From: Roseiarcus sp963835215
Lineage (GTDB): Bacteria > Pseudomonadota > Alphaproteobacteria > Rhizobiales > Beijerinckiaceae
Assembly: GCA_963835215.1 (NCBI GenBank)
Contig: CAWIES010000003.1
Location: forward strand, 310,001 to 374,000
Direction: 5' to 3'
DNA length: 64,000 bases
Below, in pieces: positions 18,099-29,981 of the stretch. A model generated the notes under the pieces. It had not been told where the DNA came from. It was given only the letters and a program-made list of their open reading frames with translations, and made no database searches. Position 1 is the stretch's first letter, and each line of letters begins with the position of its first letter. Both the position numbers and the translations under genes were made by a program.

Positions 18099-18444
18099 GG
18101 GCGGGGGATAGCAGGGCCACGGAGCGAAGGAAACAAGGGACGCGCGCTTTGGCCGCGCCGCCGCCGCTTTCAACTGCGTCAACTTGGCTTTTATCGCCGG
18201 GCCGTCGCAGCGGCTCGCGCCGAAGTCGCCGCCGTCGGCCCCTGCCCCGCTCCGCCCCACAAAATGCCGCCTTCGCGCCGTTGCGCCGCAAAATCGCCTA
18301 TGTTAGGCAACCCGCGCCTTGGGGTTGCGGTCTCGACCGTCGCGCCGTGGGGATCGACCGGACAATGGGTTATCGAGGCGGGATCAAAGCCGCGTCGAAG
18401 CGCGGCGCCGGTTCCGGCAGCGAGCCTTTGAGAAGAGCGACGAA
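18099..18444. other. Gene-free stretch between divergent lepA and atpH
   Basis: 346 bases that must hold the promoters for lepA (leftward) and the ATP synthase operon (rightward). The stretch is GC-rich, and I cannot assign a -35/-10 pair with confidence. An open frame continues upstream of atpH through this region, but its composition (Arg/Ser-rich) is non-coding in character. Confidence 0.5.
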
Positions 18445-19007
18445 TTGGCTGAGCACAGCGATGTGGTGACGGGTGTGGCGGGCCGATACGCTTCGGCGCT
18501 GTTTGCGCTGGCCCGCGACGAGCGCCAGACTGACGAGGTCGCCGCCGCGCTCGCCGTTTTTGACGCCGCCATCGCCGGCAACGACGACCTGCAACGCCTG
18601 GTGCGCAGCCCGGTCTACTCGGCGCGCGAGCAGCTCGGCGCGCTCGTTCCGATCCTCGAACAGCTCGGCGTCACCGGAATCGCCGCAAATTTCATCAAAC
18701 TCGCCGCCGCCAAGCGGCGCCTCTTCGCCGTCCGCGACATGATCCGCGAATACGGCCAGCTCAATGACGCGCTGCGCGGCGTGACCCACGCCGAGGCGAC
18801 CAGCGCCGCGCCGCTCAGCGAAGCCAATATCGCCGCGCTTAAAGAAACCCTGCGCGCCGCCTCGGGCGGCAAGGACGTCGACCTCGTCGCCAAGGTCGAT
18901 CCGGCGATCATCGGCGGCCTCATCGTCAAGCTCGGCTCGCGCATGGTCGACGGCTCGCTGAAAACCAAACTCAACGCAATTCGCACACGCATGAAAGAGG
19001 TCGGCTG

Positions 19008-19008
<1 letters not shown>
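18445..19008 (+). CDS. atpH: F1 ATP synthase delta subunit
   Basis: 187 residues from a TTG start at 18445, giving MAEHSDVVTGVAGRYASALF, the normal beginning of alphaproteobacterial delta subunits, with a purine-rich AGAAGAG just upstream. No ATG is available at the right place, and the ATG far upstream at 18319 would add an unrelated Arg-rich tail. Delta links F1 to the b-subunit stalk. The C-terminus (VDPAIIGGLIVKLGSRMVDG) is typical. The TGA stop shares its last base with the ATG of atpA. As in other alphaproteobacteria, the F0 genes are not adjacent. Confidence 0.93.
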
Positions 19009-20537
<1,529 letters not shown>

Positions 20538-20565
20538 CCTAGTGATCCTCTAGTCGAGTCTCGCG

Positions 20566-21435
20566 ATGCCGTCGCTAAAGGAACTGAGAAACCGGATCGC
20601 CTCCGTCAAGTCGACGCAGAAGATCACCAAGGCGATGCAGATGGTCGCCGTCTCCAAGCTGAGGCGGGCCCAGGGCGCGGTCGAAGCGGCGCGCCCTTAC
20701 GCCGACCGGATGGAGAGCGTGCTCGCCAATCTCGCCGGCGGCATCGCGCAAGGCTCGCCCGCGCCGGCGCTGCTCACGGGCAATGGCGCGGCGCAAACGC
20801 ATCTGCTGGTCGTGTGCACCGGCGAGCGCGGGCTGTGCGGCGCCTTCAACACCGCGATCGTCCGTCTGGCGCGCGATCGCGCCAACGCGCTGATCGCCGC
20901 GGGCAAGACGGTCAAGATCCTTTGCATCGGCAAAAAAGGCTACGACCAGCTGCGCCGCACCCATGAGAAGTCGATCGTCGATCAGATCGACCTGCGTAGC
21001 GTTCGCGCGATCAGCTTTGCGACGGCGCAGCCGATCGCCAAGCGGGTGATTGAAATGTTTGACGCGGGCGAGTTCGATGTCTGCACGCTGTTTTACTCCC
21101 GCTTCCGCTCGGTGATCGCGCAAATCCCGACCGCCCAGCAGCTGATCCCGCCCGAGATCGGGCCGCGCGACGAGCATGCGCCGGTCTACGATTTCGAGCC
21201 CGACGAAGACGAGATTCTCGCCCAGCTCCTGCCGCGTGCAGTGGCGGTACGCATTTATCGCGCGCTGCTGGAGAACGTCGCCTCGTTCTTCGGCGCGCAG
21301 ATGAGCGCGATGGACAACGCGACCCGCAACGCCGGCGAGATGGTGAAGAAGTACACGCTTCGCTACAACCGCACCCGGCAGGCGATGATCACCAAGGAAC
21401 TGATCGAAATCATCTCGGGCGCCGAGGCGCTCTGA
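20566..21435 (+). CDS. atpG: F1 ATP synthase gamma subunit
   Basis: 289 residues. The N-terminal helix (MPSLKELRNRIASVKSTQKI) and the C-terminal helix (AMDNATRNAGEMV) that form the central rotor shaft are both conserved, and the GERGLCGAFN motif is present. It begins 28 bp after atpA. No indel seen. Confidence 0.98.
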   Translation: MPSLKELRNRIASVKSTQKITKAMQMVAVSKLRRAQGAVEAARPYADRMESVLANLAGGIAQGSPAPALLTGNGAAQTHLLVVCTGERGLCGAFNTAIVRLARDRANALIAAGKTVKILCIGKKGYDQLRRTHEKSIVDQIDLRSVRAISFATAQPIAKRVIEMFDAGEFDVCTLFYSRFRSVIAQIPTAQQLIPPEIGPRDEHAPVYDFEPDEDEILAQLLPRAVAVRIYRALLENVASFFGAQMSAMDNATRNAGEMVKKYTLRYNRTRQAMITKELIEIISGAEAL

Positions 21436-21493
21436 CCCTGAAACCCTCGTCGCGTCAGCGACGACCACCGAATTGAAGCGAGGACGTCAAGCC

Positions 21494-22937
<1,444 letters not shown>

Positions 22938-22967
22938 AGCCGCCGACCCCATCGCAAGGACAAGACC

Positions 22968-23369
22968 ATGGCCAGCAGCTTTCACTTCGAACTCGTCGCG
23001 CCGGGCAAGCTGATGTTCAGCGGTGCGGCCGAGTCGGTGCTGGCGCCGGGCAGCGAGGGCGACTTCCTCGTGCTCAGGGACCATGCGCCGGTGATGGCCT
23101 CGCTCAGACCCGGCATGGTCGCCATCGCGGACACGGCGGGCAACTTGATCCGCTTCTTCGTGCGCGGCGGCTTTGCCGACGTCAGCGCCCACGGCGCGAT
23201 TGTGCTCGCCGAAACGGCGATCCCCGAGGGCGAGTTAGACGCGGCCCGGCTCGACCAGGAGATCCGCGACACCGAAGAAGACCTCGCCGACGCGCCCGAC
23301 GAACAGAAGCGCATCTGGCAAGAAAAGCTCGACCGGCTCGGCGAACTCAAGGGCGCGCTGAAGCTTTAA
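22968..23369 (+). CDS. atpC: F1 ATP synthase epsilon subunit
   Basis: 133 residues. An N-terminal beta-sandwich (FHFELVAPGKLMFSGAAESV, EGDFLVLRDHAPVMASLRPG) is followed by a C-terminal helical hairpin. Epsilon binds gamma and regulates hydrolysis. Last gene of the operon; a strong palindrome follows 21 bp downstream. Confidence 0.96.
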   Translation: MASSFHFELVAPGKLMFSGAAESVLAPGSEGDFLVLRDHAPVMASLRPGMVAIADTAGNLIRFFVRGGFADVSAHGAIVLAETAIPEGELDAARLDQEIRDTEEDLADAPDEQKRIWQEKLDRLGELKGALKL

Positions 23370-23389
23370 GCACGCCGCGATTGGTCATA

Positions 23390-23435
23390 GTGGCGCGGCC
23401 CTCCGTGGCCGCGCGGGCGCGGAGGCCCGCGCCAC
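23390..23435. repeat. Palindromic intergenic repeat, family A, copy 1
   Basis: A 46-bp imperfect palindrome with arms of 23 bases and three mismatches. Its right arm (GCGGGCGCGGAGGCCCGCGC...) is nearly identical to the right arm at 27646-27668. It lies just after atpC and could act as a transcript end or stabiliser for the atp mRNA, although no T-run follows. Confidence 0.7.
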
Positions 23436-23454
23436 TAGGGACCGGTGGGCGCCG

Positions 23455-24666
23455 TCACTGCGGCAACACTTGCACCTGCTGCGTAATGCCGACGTCGCGG
23501 ATCGAGGTGTTCAGCGCCAGCAACTGCACCAGCAGCCCGAGAATGCGTTTGGTGTTCAGCGCGCTGTTGGGTACGCAGTAGGTGCCGCCGTAGTCGACCG
23601 TCAGGAAGCAACCGCCGCTATCGCCTGAATTGACGTCAAACAGCGTGTCGTCCTCAAGCGGCGCATGCCCTTTGGCCTCGTCGGTAATCAGCGCGATCTT
23701 GCCAGAGTCGCTGGCGGCGACCAGCCGTCCGAGATACTGGAAGATCGAGAAGGTCGAACGCGGAAAGACGTGGGCAGTCACCTTCACGCCGTGGGGATCG
23801 CGGAACGTCACGGTGCGCGGGTCCGACATCTTCTCTTTGCTGCCGCACAGCGGATGGTTGTCGGCGTTGGGCGTGCCAGGCGCCCAGGACTTGCGATCGA
23901 AACAGAGCCGCCAATCTGTAGCCAATTCGCTCGTCGTGTCGCCACTGTTCTTCGAGTCGCCTTTCTTCGAACTGGGCGCCGGCGCGATCTTCGCGCCGGG
24001 CGTGGGTTCGGAGGACAGTCCGTATTGCATCGCCAGTTCGACGTAATGATGAAACGCGTCGAAGGTCGGGTCGAGCCGATCGTTCACGTAGATATTCTGA
24101 TGGACCGTGCCGGCGCGTTCTTCGACGATTCTCTCGGTGAAGAGGTAAAACAGGATCTCGTCCGCAATGCCCTGCTCCCTGAACAGCGCCAGCGTCTGCG
24201 GCTCGACCGGCTCGAGCAGGCCTTGGTAGAAGTCCTGCGTTTCCGATGGGGTGACGTTGAAGCTCGTCGAGCCCGAGGTCGAAATTGAGTTGGCGGTGAA
24301 GCCCGACGCGCCGGGATTGGCGCCGAAGACGGCCTGCTTGTCCAGCCCGAGCGCGTTTTCGCCTGCGGTGGACGCCAGGCTCGCCCCCGGCCCAACCTTG
24401 GAGGCGGCGGGACCGAGGACGAGCGACGGCAGCCCCATCGTCGCCGAACTCGTGTTGGAGCCGGAAATCTGCCCGAGCGACTGGAACGCCAGCGGCTCCG
24501 CCTTGCTGGCGCGCACGATGTTGGTGAGGATCATCTGATCGCGAGCGCGCTCCGAGGCGACGTCGTAGCGATCGACCCGGTTGTCGAAATGATCGTTGTA
24601 CGCGCAAGCCGCGACACAACACCCCAGCGTCGCCGCGAAGGCGACCTTCGATACACGACGCACCAT
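23455..24666 (-). CDS. Predicted lipoprotein of unknown function
   Basis: 403 residues with a signal peptide ending in the lipobox VAAC (Cys21, with another Cys pair just before). The mature protein is rich in Ser, Gly and Asn in its first third, with a mixed alpha/beta look afterwards. Acidic and Asp-rich stretches and a Cys in SGDSGGCFLTVDYGGTYC near the C-terminus are noticeable. The GDSGG motif recalls trypsin-like proteases, but no matching His/Asp sites are evident, so I do not call it one. No family recognised. It converges on the ATP synthase operon, probably from its own promoter. Confidence 0.75.
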   Translation of the reverse strand: MVRRVSKVAFAATLGCCVAACAYNDHFDNRVDRYDVASERARDQMILTNIVRASKAEPLAFQSLGQISGSNTSSATMGLPSLVLGPAASKVGPGASLASTAGENALGLDKQAVFGANPGASGFTANSISTSGSTSFNVTPSETQDFYQGLLEPVEPQTLALFREQGIADEILFYLFTERIVEERAGTVHQNIYVNDRLDPTFDAFHHYVELAMQYGLSSEPTPGAKIAPAPSSKKGDSKNSGDTTSELATDWRLCFDRKSWAPGTPNADNHPLCGSKEKMSDPRTVTFRDPHGVKVTAHVFPRSTFSIFQYLGRLVAASDSGKIALITDEAKGHAPLEDDTLFDVNSGDSGGCFLTVDYGGTYCVPNSALNTKRILGLLVQLLALNTSIRDVGITQQVQVLPQ

Positions 24667-24895
24667 CTCACGCCCCCCAACAGGGTGAAATTCTTCCGCG
24701 CACCGATCGTTACGAAGCGCTCCAACTCGGGGGCGCGGCGCCGATTAATTTTCGGTTAACCCATCGTGCCCCGGACCCCGGCGAAATGCAATTGCGGCGG
24801 CCAATACTCGGGGCGTCCCGATCGCCTCGCGGGCTATCCTCGCGCGGGCGGACATGCTTAAAACGGCTGCATAAGGCAGGTGAGGACGGCTCGCG

Positions 24896-25135
24896 ATGGC
24901 GGAACACCACATCCCGCATTTCCACAACGATCCGGGCGCAGCGACGGTGCGGGTCGGCGTCAGAGAATTCATGTGCACCGGGGCGCGGCCGCCCTTCGAC
25001 CATCCGCATGTGTTCATCGACATGGGCGGCGACGCGGAAGCGATCTGCCCCTATTGCTCGACCCGCTACCTCTTCGACGGCGCCCTCGGCCCCCACTCAT
25101 TCCCCGCCGAGTGCGAGCTCGGCTACGCGGCCTGA
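24896..25135 (+). CDS. Zinc-finger CHCC-domain protein
   Basis: 79 residues with the metal-binding pattern C...H...CPYC (FMCTGARPPFDHPHVFI, then AICPYCSTRY), matching the CHCC zinc-finger family related to the NDUFS6 subunit of mitochondrial complex I. Such small proteins are common in alphaproteobacteria and may help complex I assembly; that role is inferred. Five bases separate its stop from the GTG start of the monooxygenase gene, so they are probably co-transcribed. Confidence 0.9.
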   Translation: MAEHHIPHFHNDPGAATVRVGVREFMCTGARPPFDHPHVFIDMGGDAEAICPYCSTRYLFDGALGPHSFPAECELGYAA

Positions 25136-25140
25136 AGCGG

Positions 25141-26322
25141 GTGACCCGCCGGGCGCTCGTCGCCGGGGCGGGCATCGGCGGCCTAGCCGCCGCGCTCGCG
25201 CTGGCGCGCCGGGGGTTCCGCGTTGACGTCTTCGAGCGCGCGCCCGCCCTGCAGGAACTGGGCGCTGGACTGCAGCTCACCCCCAACGCGACCCGCGCGC
25301 TGCGAGAGTTAGGCGCGCTTGAGGCGGTCAGCGCGCTTGCCACGGCCCCCAGAGCCGTGCGGGTTCTGCGCGGGTCGGACGGCGCCGAGCTGGCGCACTT
25401 GCCGGTCGAGGACGCCGAGCGGCGCTGGGGTGCCCCTTATCTGGCGATCCATCGCGCCGATCTGCAGCGCGCGCTCGCCGATGCCGCGTCGGCCGCGAGC
25501 ATCGCTCTGCATTTCGGCACGGAAGTTGTCAGCCTCGAGGCCGACGCGGCGAGCGTCTCACTCGGCCTCAAACGCGGCGACGACGCGCTTCGTGAGAGCG
25601 GCGACCTGTTGCTCGGCGCCGATGGGCTGCGCTCGCTGGCGCGCGAGCAAAGCGGTCTCGGTGAGCCCGAAGCGCCGAGCTTTTCGGGCAAGGTGGCGTT
25701 CCGCGCCACGGTCGCGGCCGAAATGGTCGCGCCGCGGGCACGGGCGAGCGAAGTGACCCTGCGCATCGGCCCGAGCGCGCATCTCGTCCATTATCCGCTA
25801 CGCGCAGCCGCGCTGGTCAATCTGGTGGCGGTGATCGAATCGCACTGGCGCGGCGCGCCGGAAGACGATCCTTGGGACGCGCTCGCCGACCGGCCGGCGC
25901 TCGATCGCGCCTTCGCCGATTGGTCGGGCGACGCCCGCGCGCTGGTCGCCGCGCCGACGACCTGGCGCGCCTGGCCGCTCTACACGCGCCCGCCGCTGCC
26001 CCGTTTCGCGCTTGGGCGCGTCGCGCTGCTGGGCGACGCCGCGCACCCGATGACGCCGTTCCTCGCCCAGGGGGCGGCGCAGGCCATCGAGGACGCCGAT
26101 GCGTTGGCCCGCTCACTCGCCGATACCGCCGACGTGGCGAGCGGGCTCGCCGCCTATTCCGACGATCGCGTAGCGCGCGCGGCGCGCGTCCAGCGCGAGG
26201 CGCTCGCCCAGGGGCGCGTCCTCCATCTCAGCGGCCCGCTCGCCTTCGCGCGCGACCTGACCATGCTCGCGCTCGGCCCCGAGGGCGTGCTCAAGCGCTT
26301 CGGCTGGCTCTACGCGGCTTGA
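25141..26322 (+). CDS. FAD-dependent monooxygenase (UbiH/salicylate hydroxylase type)
   Basis: 393 residues from a GTG start at 25141 (VTRRALVAGAGIGGLAAALA), chosen because the dinucleotide fold begins at once and the next gene upstream ends five bases before. The second FAD motif is VALLGDAAHPMTPFLAQGAA. Group A flavin monooxygenases hydroxylate aromatic rings with NAD(P)H and O2. The substrate is open; the BenE-type transporter gene that converges on it (13 bp overlap) hints at an aromatic acid, but this is only context. Confidence 0.9.
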   Translation: MTRRALVAGAGIGGLAAALALARRGFRVDVFERAPALQELGAGLQLTPNATRALRELGALEAVSALATAPRAVRVLRGSDGAELAHLPVEDAERRWGAPYLAIHRADLQRALADAASAASIALHFGTEVVSLEADAASVSLGLKRGDDALRESGDLLLGADGLRSLAREQSGLGEPEAPSFSGKVAFRATVAAEMVAPRARASEVTLRIGPSAHLVHYPLRAAALVNLVAVIESHWRGAPEDDPWDALADRPALDRAFADWSGDARALVAAPTTWRAWPLYTRPPLPRFALGRVALLGDAAHPMTPFLAQGAAQAIEDADALARSLADTADVASGLAAYSDDRVARAARVQREALAQGRVLHLSGPLAFARDLTMLALGPEGVLKRFGWLYAA

Positions 26323-27512
26323 ACGGGCGGCGCGGCGGCCGGAGGGGGCGGCGGTTTACGCTTCGCCCCCGCCCCCGTCAGCGCGAGGATCGCCCCGCCG
26401 GCGACGAGCCCCCAGAAGGCGCCGCCGACGCCGTACCAGCCAACGCCGGAGGCGGCGACGAGAAAGGTCGCCAGCGCGGCTTCGCGCTCGGCAGGATTGG
26501 CGAGCGCATTGTGCAACGCGCCGCCGAAGGCGCCGAGCAGCGCCAGGCCGGCCACCGCCTCGACCAGGATCGGCGAGCCGGCGACAAAATGCGCGATGCC
26601 GCCCGCCAGCGGGCCGAACACGACATAGGCCGCGCCGCAGCTCGCCGAAGCGATCCAGCGCCGCGAGGGATCGGGCGAGGCGTCTTCGCCGGCGCAGAGC
26701 GCGGCGACGATGGCGCTGAGGTTGATCGCATGGCCGCCGAACGGCGCGGCGATCAGCGAGAAGACGCCAGTCGTTGCGATCAGCGGTCCGGGCGCCGGCT
26801 TGTAGCCAAAGGCGGAGAGCACCGCGACGCCCGGCAGGTTCTGCGAGGCCATGGTGACGATGAACAGCGGCAGCGCCAGCGAGATCATCGCCTCGAAGGT
26901 GAAGACGGGCGAGGCCCACACCAGCCGCGGCGTCAGGTCGCCGACACCAAGGCCGCTCCCCGCAAAGCCGATCAACACCAGGGCGACGATCGCGGCGGCG
27001 GGCGTGGCGTAGAGGCGCTTCCAGCGCGAGACGACGAGCCAGGTGACGATGATCGCCGCCGCCGCCTTGGGCGTTTCGATCAGCGCCTGGATCGGCGCGA
27101 GGCACAGGCCGAACAGAACGCCGGCGAGCATCGCGTTGGCGAGCGTCGAGGGGATCGCCGCCACCAGCCGGCCGAAGGGTCGGATCAGCCCGGCGGCGAC
27201 GAACAGCGCGCCCACGACAAGGAACGCGCCGGCCGCAGCGGGAAAACCGCCCGCGGTCGCGCCGGTCGCCGCAAGCAGCGCCGCGCCCGGCGTCGACCAG
27301 GCCGACGAAACGGGCATGCGCGTCCAGACGCTCAGCACGACCCCCGCGAGGCCCATGGCGATCGACAGCGCCATCAGGCCGGAGGCGGCCTGAGCGTCAT
27401 TGGCCCCGACCGCGACCAGCCCCTTGAGGACGACCGCGAACGAGCTGGCAAAGCCGACAAAGGCGGCGACGAGGCCCGCCGCGACTGGCTGGAGAAGAGG
27501 GGAAGGGCGCAT
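26310..27512 (-). CDS. benE: BenE-family benzoate/H+ symporter-like transporter
   Basis: 400 residues with about 11-12 hydrophobic segments. BenE hallmarks are visible: the N-terminal QPVAAGLVAAFVGFASSFAV, SAWSTPGAALLAATG, and the central PLFIVTMASQNLPGVAVL. Family members import benzoate or similar compounds with protons. The C-terminal tail is Pro/Ala-rich. It overlaps the end of the convergent FAD monooxygenase gene by 13 bp. No benABCD genes are nearby, so a benzoate role is not shown. Confidence 0.9.
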   Translation of the reverse strand: MRPSPLLQPVAAGLVAAFVGFASSFAVVLKGLVAVGANDAQAASGLMALSIAMGLAGVVLSVWTRMPVSSAWSTPGAALLAATGATAGGFPAAAGAFLVVGALFVAAGLIRPFGRLVAAIPSTLANAMLAGVLFGLCLAPIQALIETPKAAAAIIVTWLVVSRWKRLYATPAAAIVALVLIGFAGSGLGVGDLTPRLVWASPVFTFEAMISLALPLFIVTMASQNLPGVAVLSAFGYKPAPGPLIATTGVFSLIAAPFGGHAINLSAIVAALCAGEDASPDPSRRWIASASCGAAYVVFGPLAGGIAHFVAGSPILVEAVAGLALLGAFGGALHNALANPAEREAALATFLVAASGVGWYGVGGAFWGLVAGGAILALTGAGAKRKPPPPPAAAPPVQAA

Positions 27513-27604
27513 GCAGGACCAGGAGAATCAGTCAGGACGCGACGAGCTTAGCGCGCCTCAGCGCGATGCGCGCCCTCTCGCCGCAAACGGGGAGACGGGA
27601 CGCA

Positions 27605-27668
27605 GTGGCGCGGGCCTCCGCGCCCGCGGCCGGCCGTGCGCCATTGCGGGCACGGAGGCCCGCGCCAC
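27605..27668. repeat. Palindromic intergenic repeat, family A, copy 2
   Basis: Arms at 27605-27627 and 27646-27668 pair with a single mismatch around an 18-base loop. The right arm is nearly the same as that of the copy after atpC. It reaches the stop codon of the RMD1-family gene and could serve as its transcript end. Confidence 0.75.
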
Positions 27669-28486
27669 TACCTTCCGCGCAGCGCCAGCAGGATCTGCAG
27701 GATCGAGGCGACGAGTTCGAAAACGATCAGCACCACGATCGCCACTTCGAGCCGGGTCGAGCGGTCGGCGTCGATGATGTCGGTCAGCGCATGCGCGGTC
27801 TCGACGATGACGTCGACCTTGAGCTTGAGCGCGCCGCCCCGCTCCCTGAGTTCGTATTCGTCTTCGAGGCGGGCGTAGAGACGTTCGAGATCGGGGCGAT
27901 CCCACAGCACGTCGGGCTTCTCTTCCACGGCGACGCGGCCCGAGACCCGGTGTTGGGCGAGCAGCGCCTGACCGACCAGGCGCAGCATCGAGCGCCGGCG
28001 GAACGGCGAGCGGCCGGTCTTCGCCAACTTCGCGGCGAAGGGCTCGATGACGTCAAAGACCGTGTTGACTTCGCGCTCGTCGCGCGCCAGCGCCACCGTC
28101 TTGGCGAGCGCGTCGGCGATGACGAGGAAGCGCGCGGGCGAAAGATCCGTGATGCGCATCGGGCCACTAATCTCGACCCCGGGCCCGGGTTCTGGCGCGA
28201 GTTCGAACACCGCCGTTTCATCGTCGCCACGCGCGCGCGTGCCGGTGACGCGCGAGGCAAGCCGGGCCAGCGTGTCTTCCTCTTCGAGCGGGCTCAAGCC
28301 CACCATCACCGCGACGCCGAAGCGAAACAGCGCGACCATGCCCTGGGCGCCGACGCGGAAGGCGAGCGGGGTCGAGGAGATCGTGTCGGGCCGCTCCAGG
28401 CCGACAGTGTCGATGCGTTCGCCAACGATCAGCGCCCGCGCGGTCACGCGCGTTGGCGCGGTTGAGGGGCGCGGCGGTTCGGTCAT
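27668..28486 (-). CDS. RMD1/YagE-family (DUF155) protein
   Basis: 272 residues resembling the RMD1/DUF155 family. It has a variable N-terminus and a conserved central part (TVALARDEREVNTVFD ... LLAQHRVSGRVAVEEKPDVLWD) containing YARLEDEYELRERGGALKLK, then a C-terminal membrane helix (about 244-267) preceded by DRSTRLE. The eukaryotic relative RMD1 is tied to microtubules and mitochondria; the bacterial function is unknown. Single gene, with a strong palindrome right at its stop. Confidence 0.85.
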   Translation of the reverse strand: MTEPPRPSTAPTRVTARALIVGERIDTVGLERPDTISSTPLAFRVGAQGMVALFRFGVAVMVGLSPLEEEDTLARLASRVTGTRARGDDETAVFELAPEPGPGVEISGPMRITDLSPARFLVIADALAKTVALARDEREVNTVFDVIEPFAAKLAKTGRSPFRRRSMLRLVGQALLAQHRVSGRVAVEEKPDVLWDRPDLERLYARLEDEYELRERGGALKLKVDVIVETAHALTDIIDADRSTRLEVAIVVLIVFELVASILQILLALRGR

Positions 28487-28529
28487 GCGGGCAAACTACT
28501 CCGCCGCTCAGGACGACGCCAGTTCGCCC

Positions 28530-29135
28530 CTACTCAACCGGCGTAACGCCCTTGGCGTCGACCTCTTGGAGTTCGCCGGTGTGAATATCGAAGCGATAGC
28601 CGCTCAACGTCAGCTCGCCCGCCTCGACCAGCGCCTTCACCCAGGGAAAGGTCATCAGATTGGCGAGCGAAAGTCGCACCACCGCCGCCTCGATCGCCGG
28701 CAATTGCGAGGCTTCATCGAGGCCGCTGGCTGCGGCAAGCGCGGGCCTCGCGACGTCGACCCAGTTGGCGACGAAATCGCGCGCCTGCGGCGGCACGCCA
28801 AGCACCATCGCGCGCACGCCCCCGCACTGGCCGTGACCGAGCACCACTAGCCGCTTGACCTTGAGCACGCGCACGCCAAACTCGATCGCCGCGCTGGTGC
28901 CGTGATAATGCGAGTCGGGCTCGTAGGGGGGAACCAGGCCCCCAATATTGCGCATGACGAACATCTCGCCCGGCACCGCGCCGAACACCGTCTGCGGGTC
29001 GACCCGCGAGTCCGAGCAGGCGATCACCATCGTCTCGGGGCTCTGGCCCCAGCGGGCCAGCGCCTCATAGCGCGCGCGCTCGGCCGGCCAGATCTCGGCG
29101 CGGAAACGGCGGTAACCTTCGAGCAGCGGGTCCAT
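28530..29135 (-). CDS. Beta-class carbonic anhydrase
   Basis: 201 residues. The zinc ligands and catalytic dyad are visible: Cys40, Asp42 and Arg44 in ACSDSRVDP, then His101 and Cys104 in LGHGQCGGV. It interconverts CO2 and bicarbonate in the cytoplasm, supplying bicarbonate to carboxylases. No signal peptide. Single gene; its promoter region faces that of rpmI. Confidence 0.95.
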   Translation of the reverse strand: MDPLLEGYRRFRAEIWPAERARYEALARWGQSPETMVIACSDSRVDPQTVFGAVPGEMFVMRNIGGLVPPYEPDSHYHGTSAAIEFGVRVLKVKRLVVLGHGQCGGVRAMVLGVPPQARDFVANWVDVARPALAAASGLDEASQLPAIEAAVVRLSLANLMTFPWVKALVEAGELTLSGYRFDIHTGELQEVDAKGVTPVE

Positions 29136-29376
29136 CGGGCGACTCCAGATGTCCGTTTATGCTGCACCGCAGCGAAAGGTTCAAGCGGCGGCGTGGGGTC
29201 TGCGTTTCCGCGCTTTGAGGCGCTTGCATCTTGGGCCCCTATCGCCTAAAAGCGCGCCTCTGACCGAACCGCCCGGCCGTTAAGGGCTGCCGTGGCGGTT
29301 CTTTTCGCTCATTCCGATGCGAACGGACTTTAGGGTCCGAAAAACTCGAACAGGGCGCCAAGCCCGGGAGAGCCAA

Positions 29377-29577
29377 ATGCCCAAGCTGAAGACCAAATCG
29401 GGCGCGAAAAAGCGCTTTAAGATCACGGGTACCGGCAAGGTTGTCTACGCCCAATCGGGCAAGCGCCACGGCATGATCAAGCGAACCACCAAGCAGATTC
29501 GCAATCATCGCGGCACCGCGGTCCTCTTCAAGACCGATGGCGACAACGTGAAGAAATTCTTCCTGCCGAACGGCTGA
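29377..29577 (+). CDS. rpmI: 50S ribosomal protein L35
   Basis: 66 residues, MPKLKTKSGAKKRFKITGTG, very basic and of the usual length. It begins the rpmI-rplT-pheS-pheT group. infC, which precedes rpmI in many bacteria, is not here; a carbonic anhydrase gene on the other strand lies upstream, so the promoter must be in 29136-29376. Confidence 0.97.
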   Translation: MPKLKTKSGAKKRFKITGTGKVVYAQSGKRHGMIKRTTKQIRNHRGTAVLFKTDGDNVKKFFLPNG

Positions 29578-29610
29578 CAGGCGCCGTCCTAACAAACCCG
29601 GAGATTGATC

Positions 29611-29976
29611 ATGGCTCGCGTCAAACGCGGCGTAACCTCACACGCCAAGCACAAGAAAGTCATCAAGGCCGCCAAAGGCTACTTCGGCCGGCGCAAAAAC
29701 ACCATTCGCGCCGCCAAGCAGGCGGTCGAAAAGGCGATGCAATATTCGTATCGCGACCGCAAGAACCGCAAGCGCGAGTTCCGCGCGCTGTGGATCCAGC
29801 GCATCAACGCCGCGGTTCGCGAGCACGGCCTGACATACTCGCGCTTTATCTCCGGCCTGATCACGGCTGGCGTCGAGGTCGATCGCAAGGTGCTGTCCGA
29901 TCTCGCCATCACCGAGCCGGCGGCGTTCGCGGCGATCGTCGAGAAAGCCAAGGGCCACCTGCCCAAGGCCGCCTAG
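29611..29976 (+). CDS. rplT: 50S ribosomal protein L20
   Basis: 121 residues, MARVKRGVTSHAKHKKVIKA, with the L20 core (YFGRRKNTIRAAKQAVEKAM, FRALWIQRINAA). I use the ATG at 29611, with GGAGA 5-9 bases upstream, rather than an in-frame TTG two codons earlier. It lies 33 bp after rpmI; L20 often autoregulates such operons, but no specific RNA fold was identified. Confidence 0.97.
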   Translation: MARVKRGVTSHAKHKKVIKAAKGYFGRRKNTIRAAKQAVEKAMQYSYRDRKNRKREFRALWIQRINAAVREHGLTYSRFISGLITAGVEVDRKVLSDLAITEPAAFAAIVEKAKGHLPKAA

Positions 29977-29981
29977 AGCAC

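Noticed and set aside
23640..23660. Serine protease call for the lipoprotein at 23455-24666 from its GDSGG-like stretch
   Set aside because: No TAAHC-type histidine site or matching aspartate is found in the right order, unlike the clear triad in the protease at 34439-35422.
25872..27551. A 559-codon plus-strand frame across the FAD monooxygenase end and the BenE gene
   Set aside because: It is out of frame with the monooxygenase and antisense to BenE; residues are mostly Arg, Gly, Asp and Gln with no plausible fold.
29310..29345. Terminator or riboswitch before rpmI
   Set aside because: The CGGAC/GTCCG stem has only five pairs and no conserved riboswitch core.
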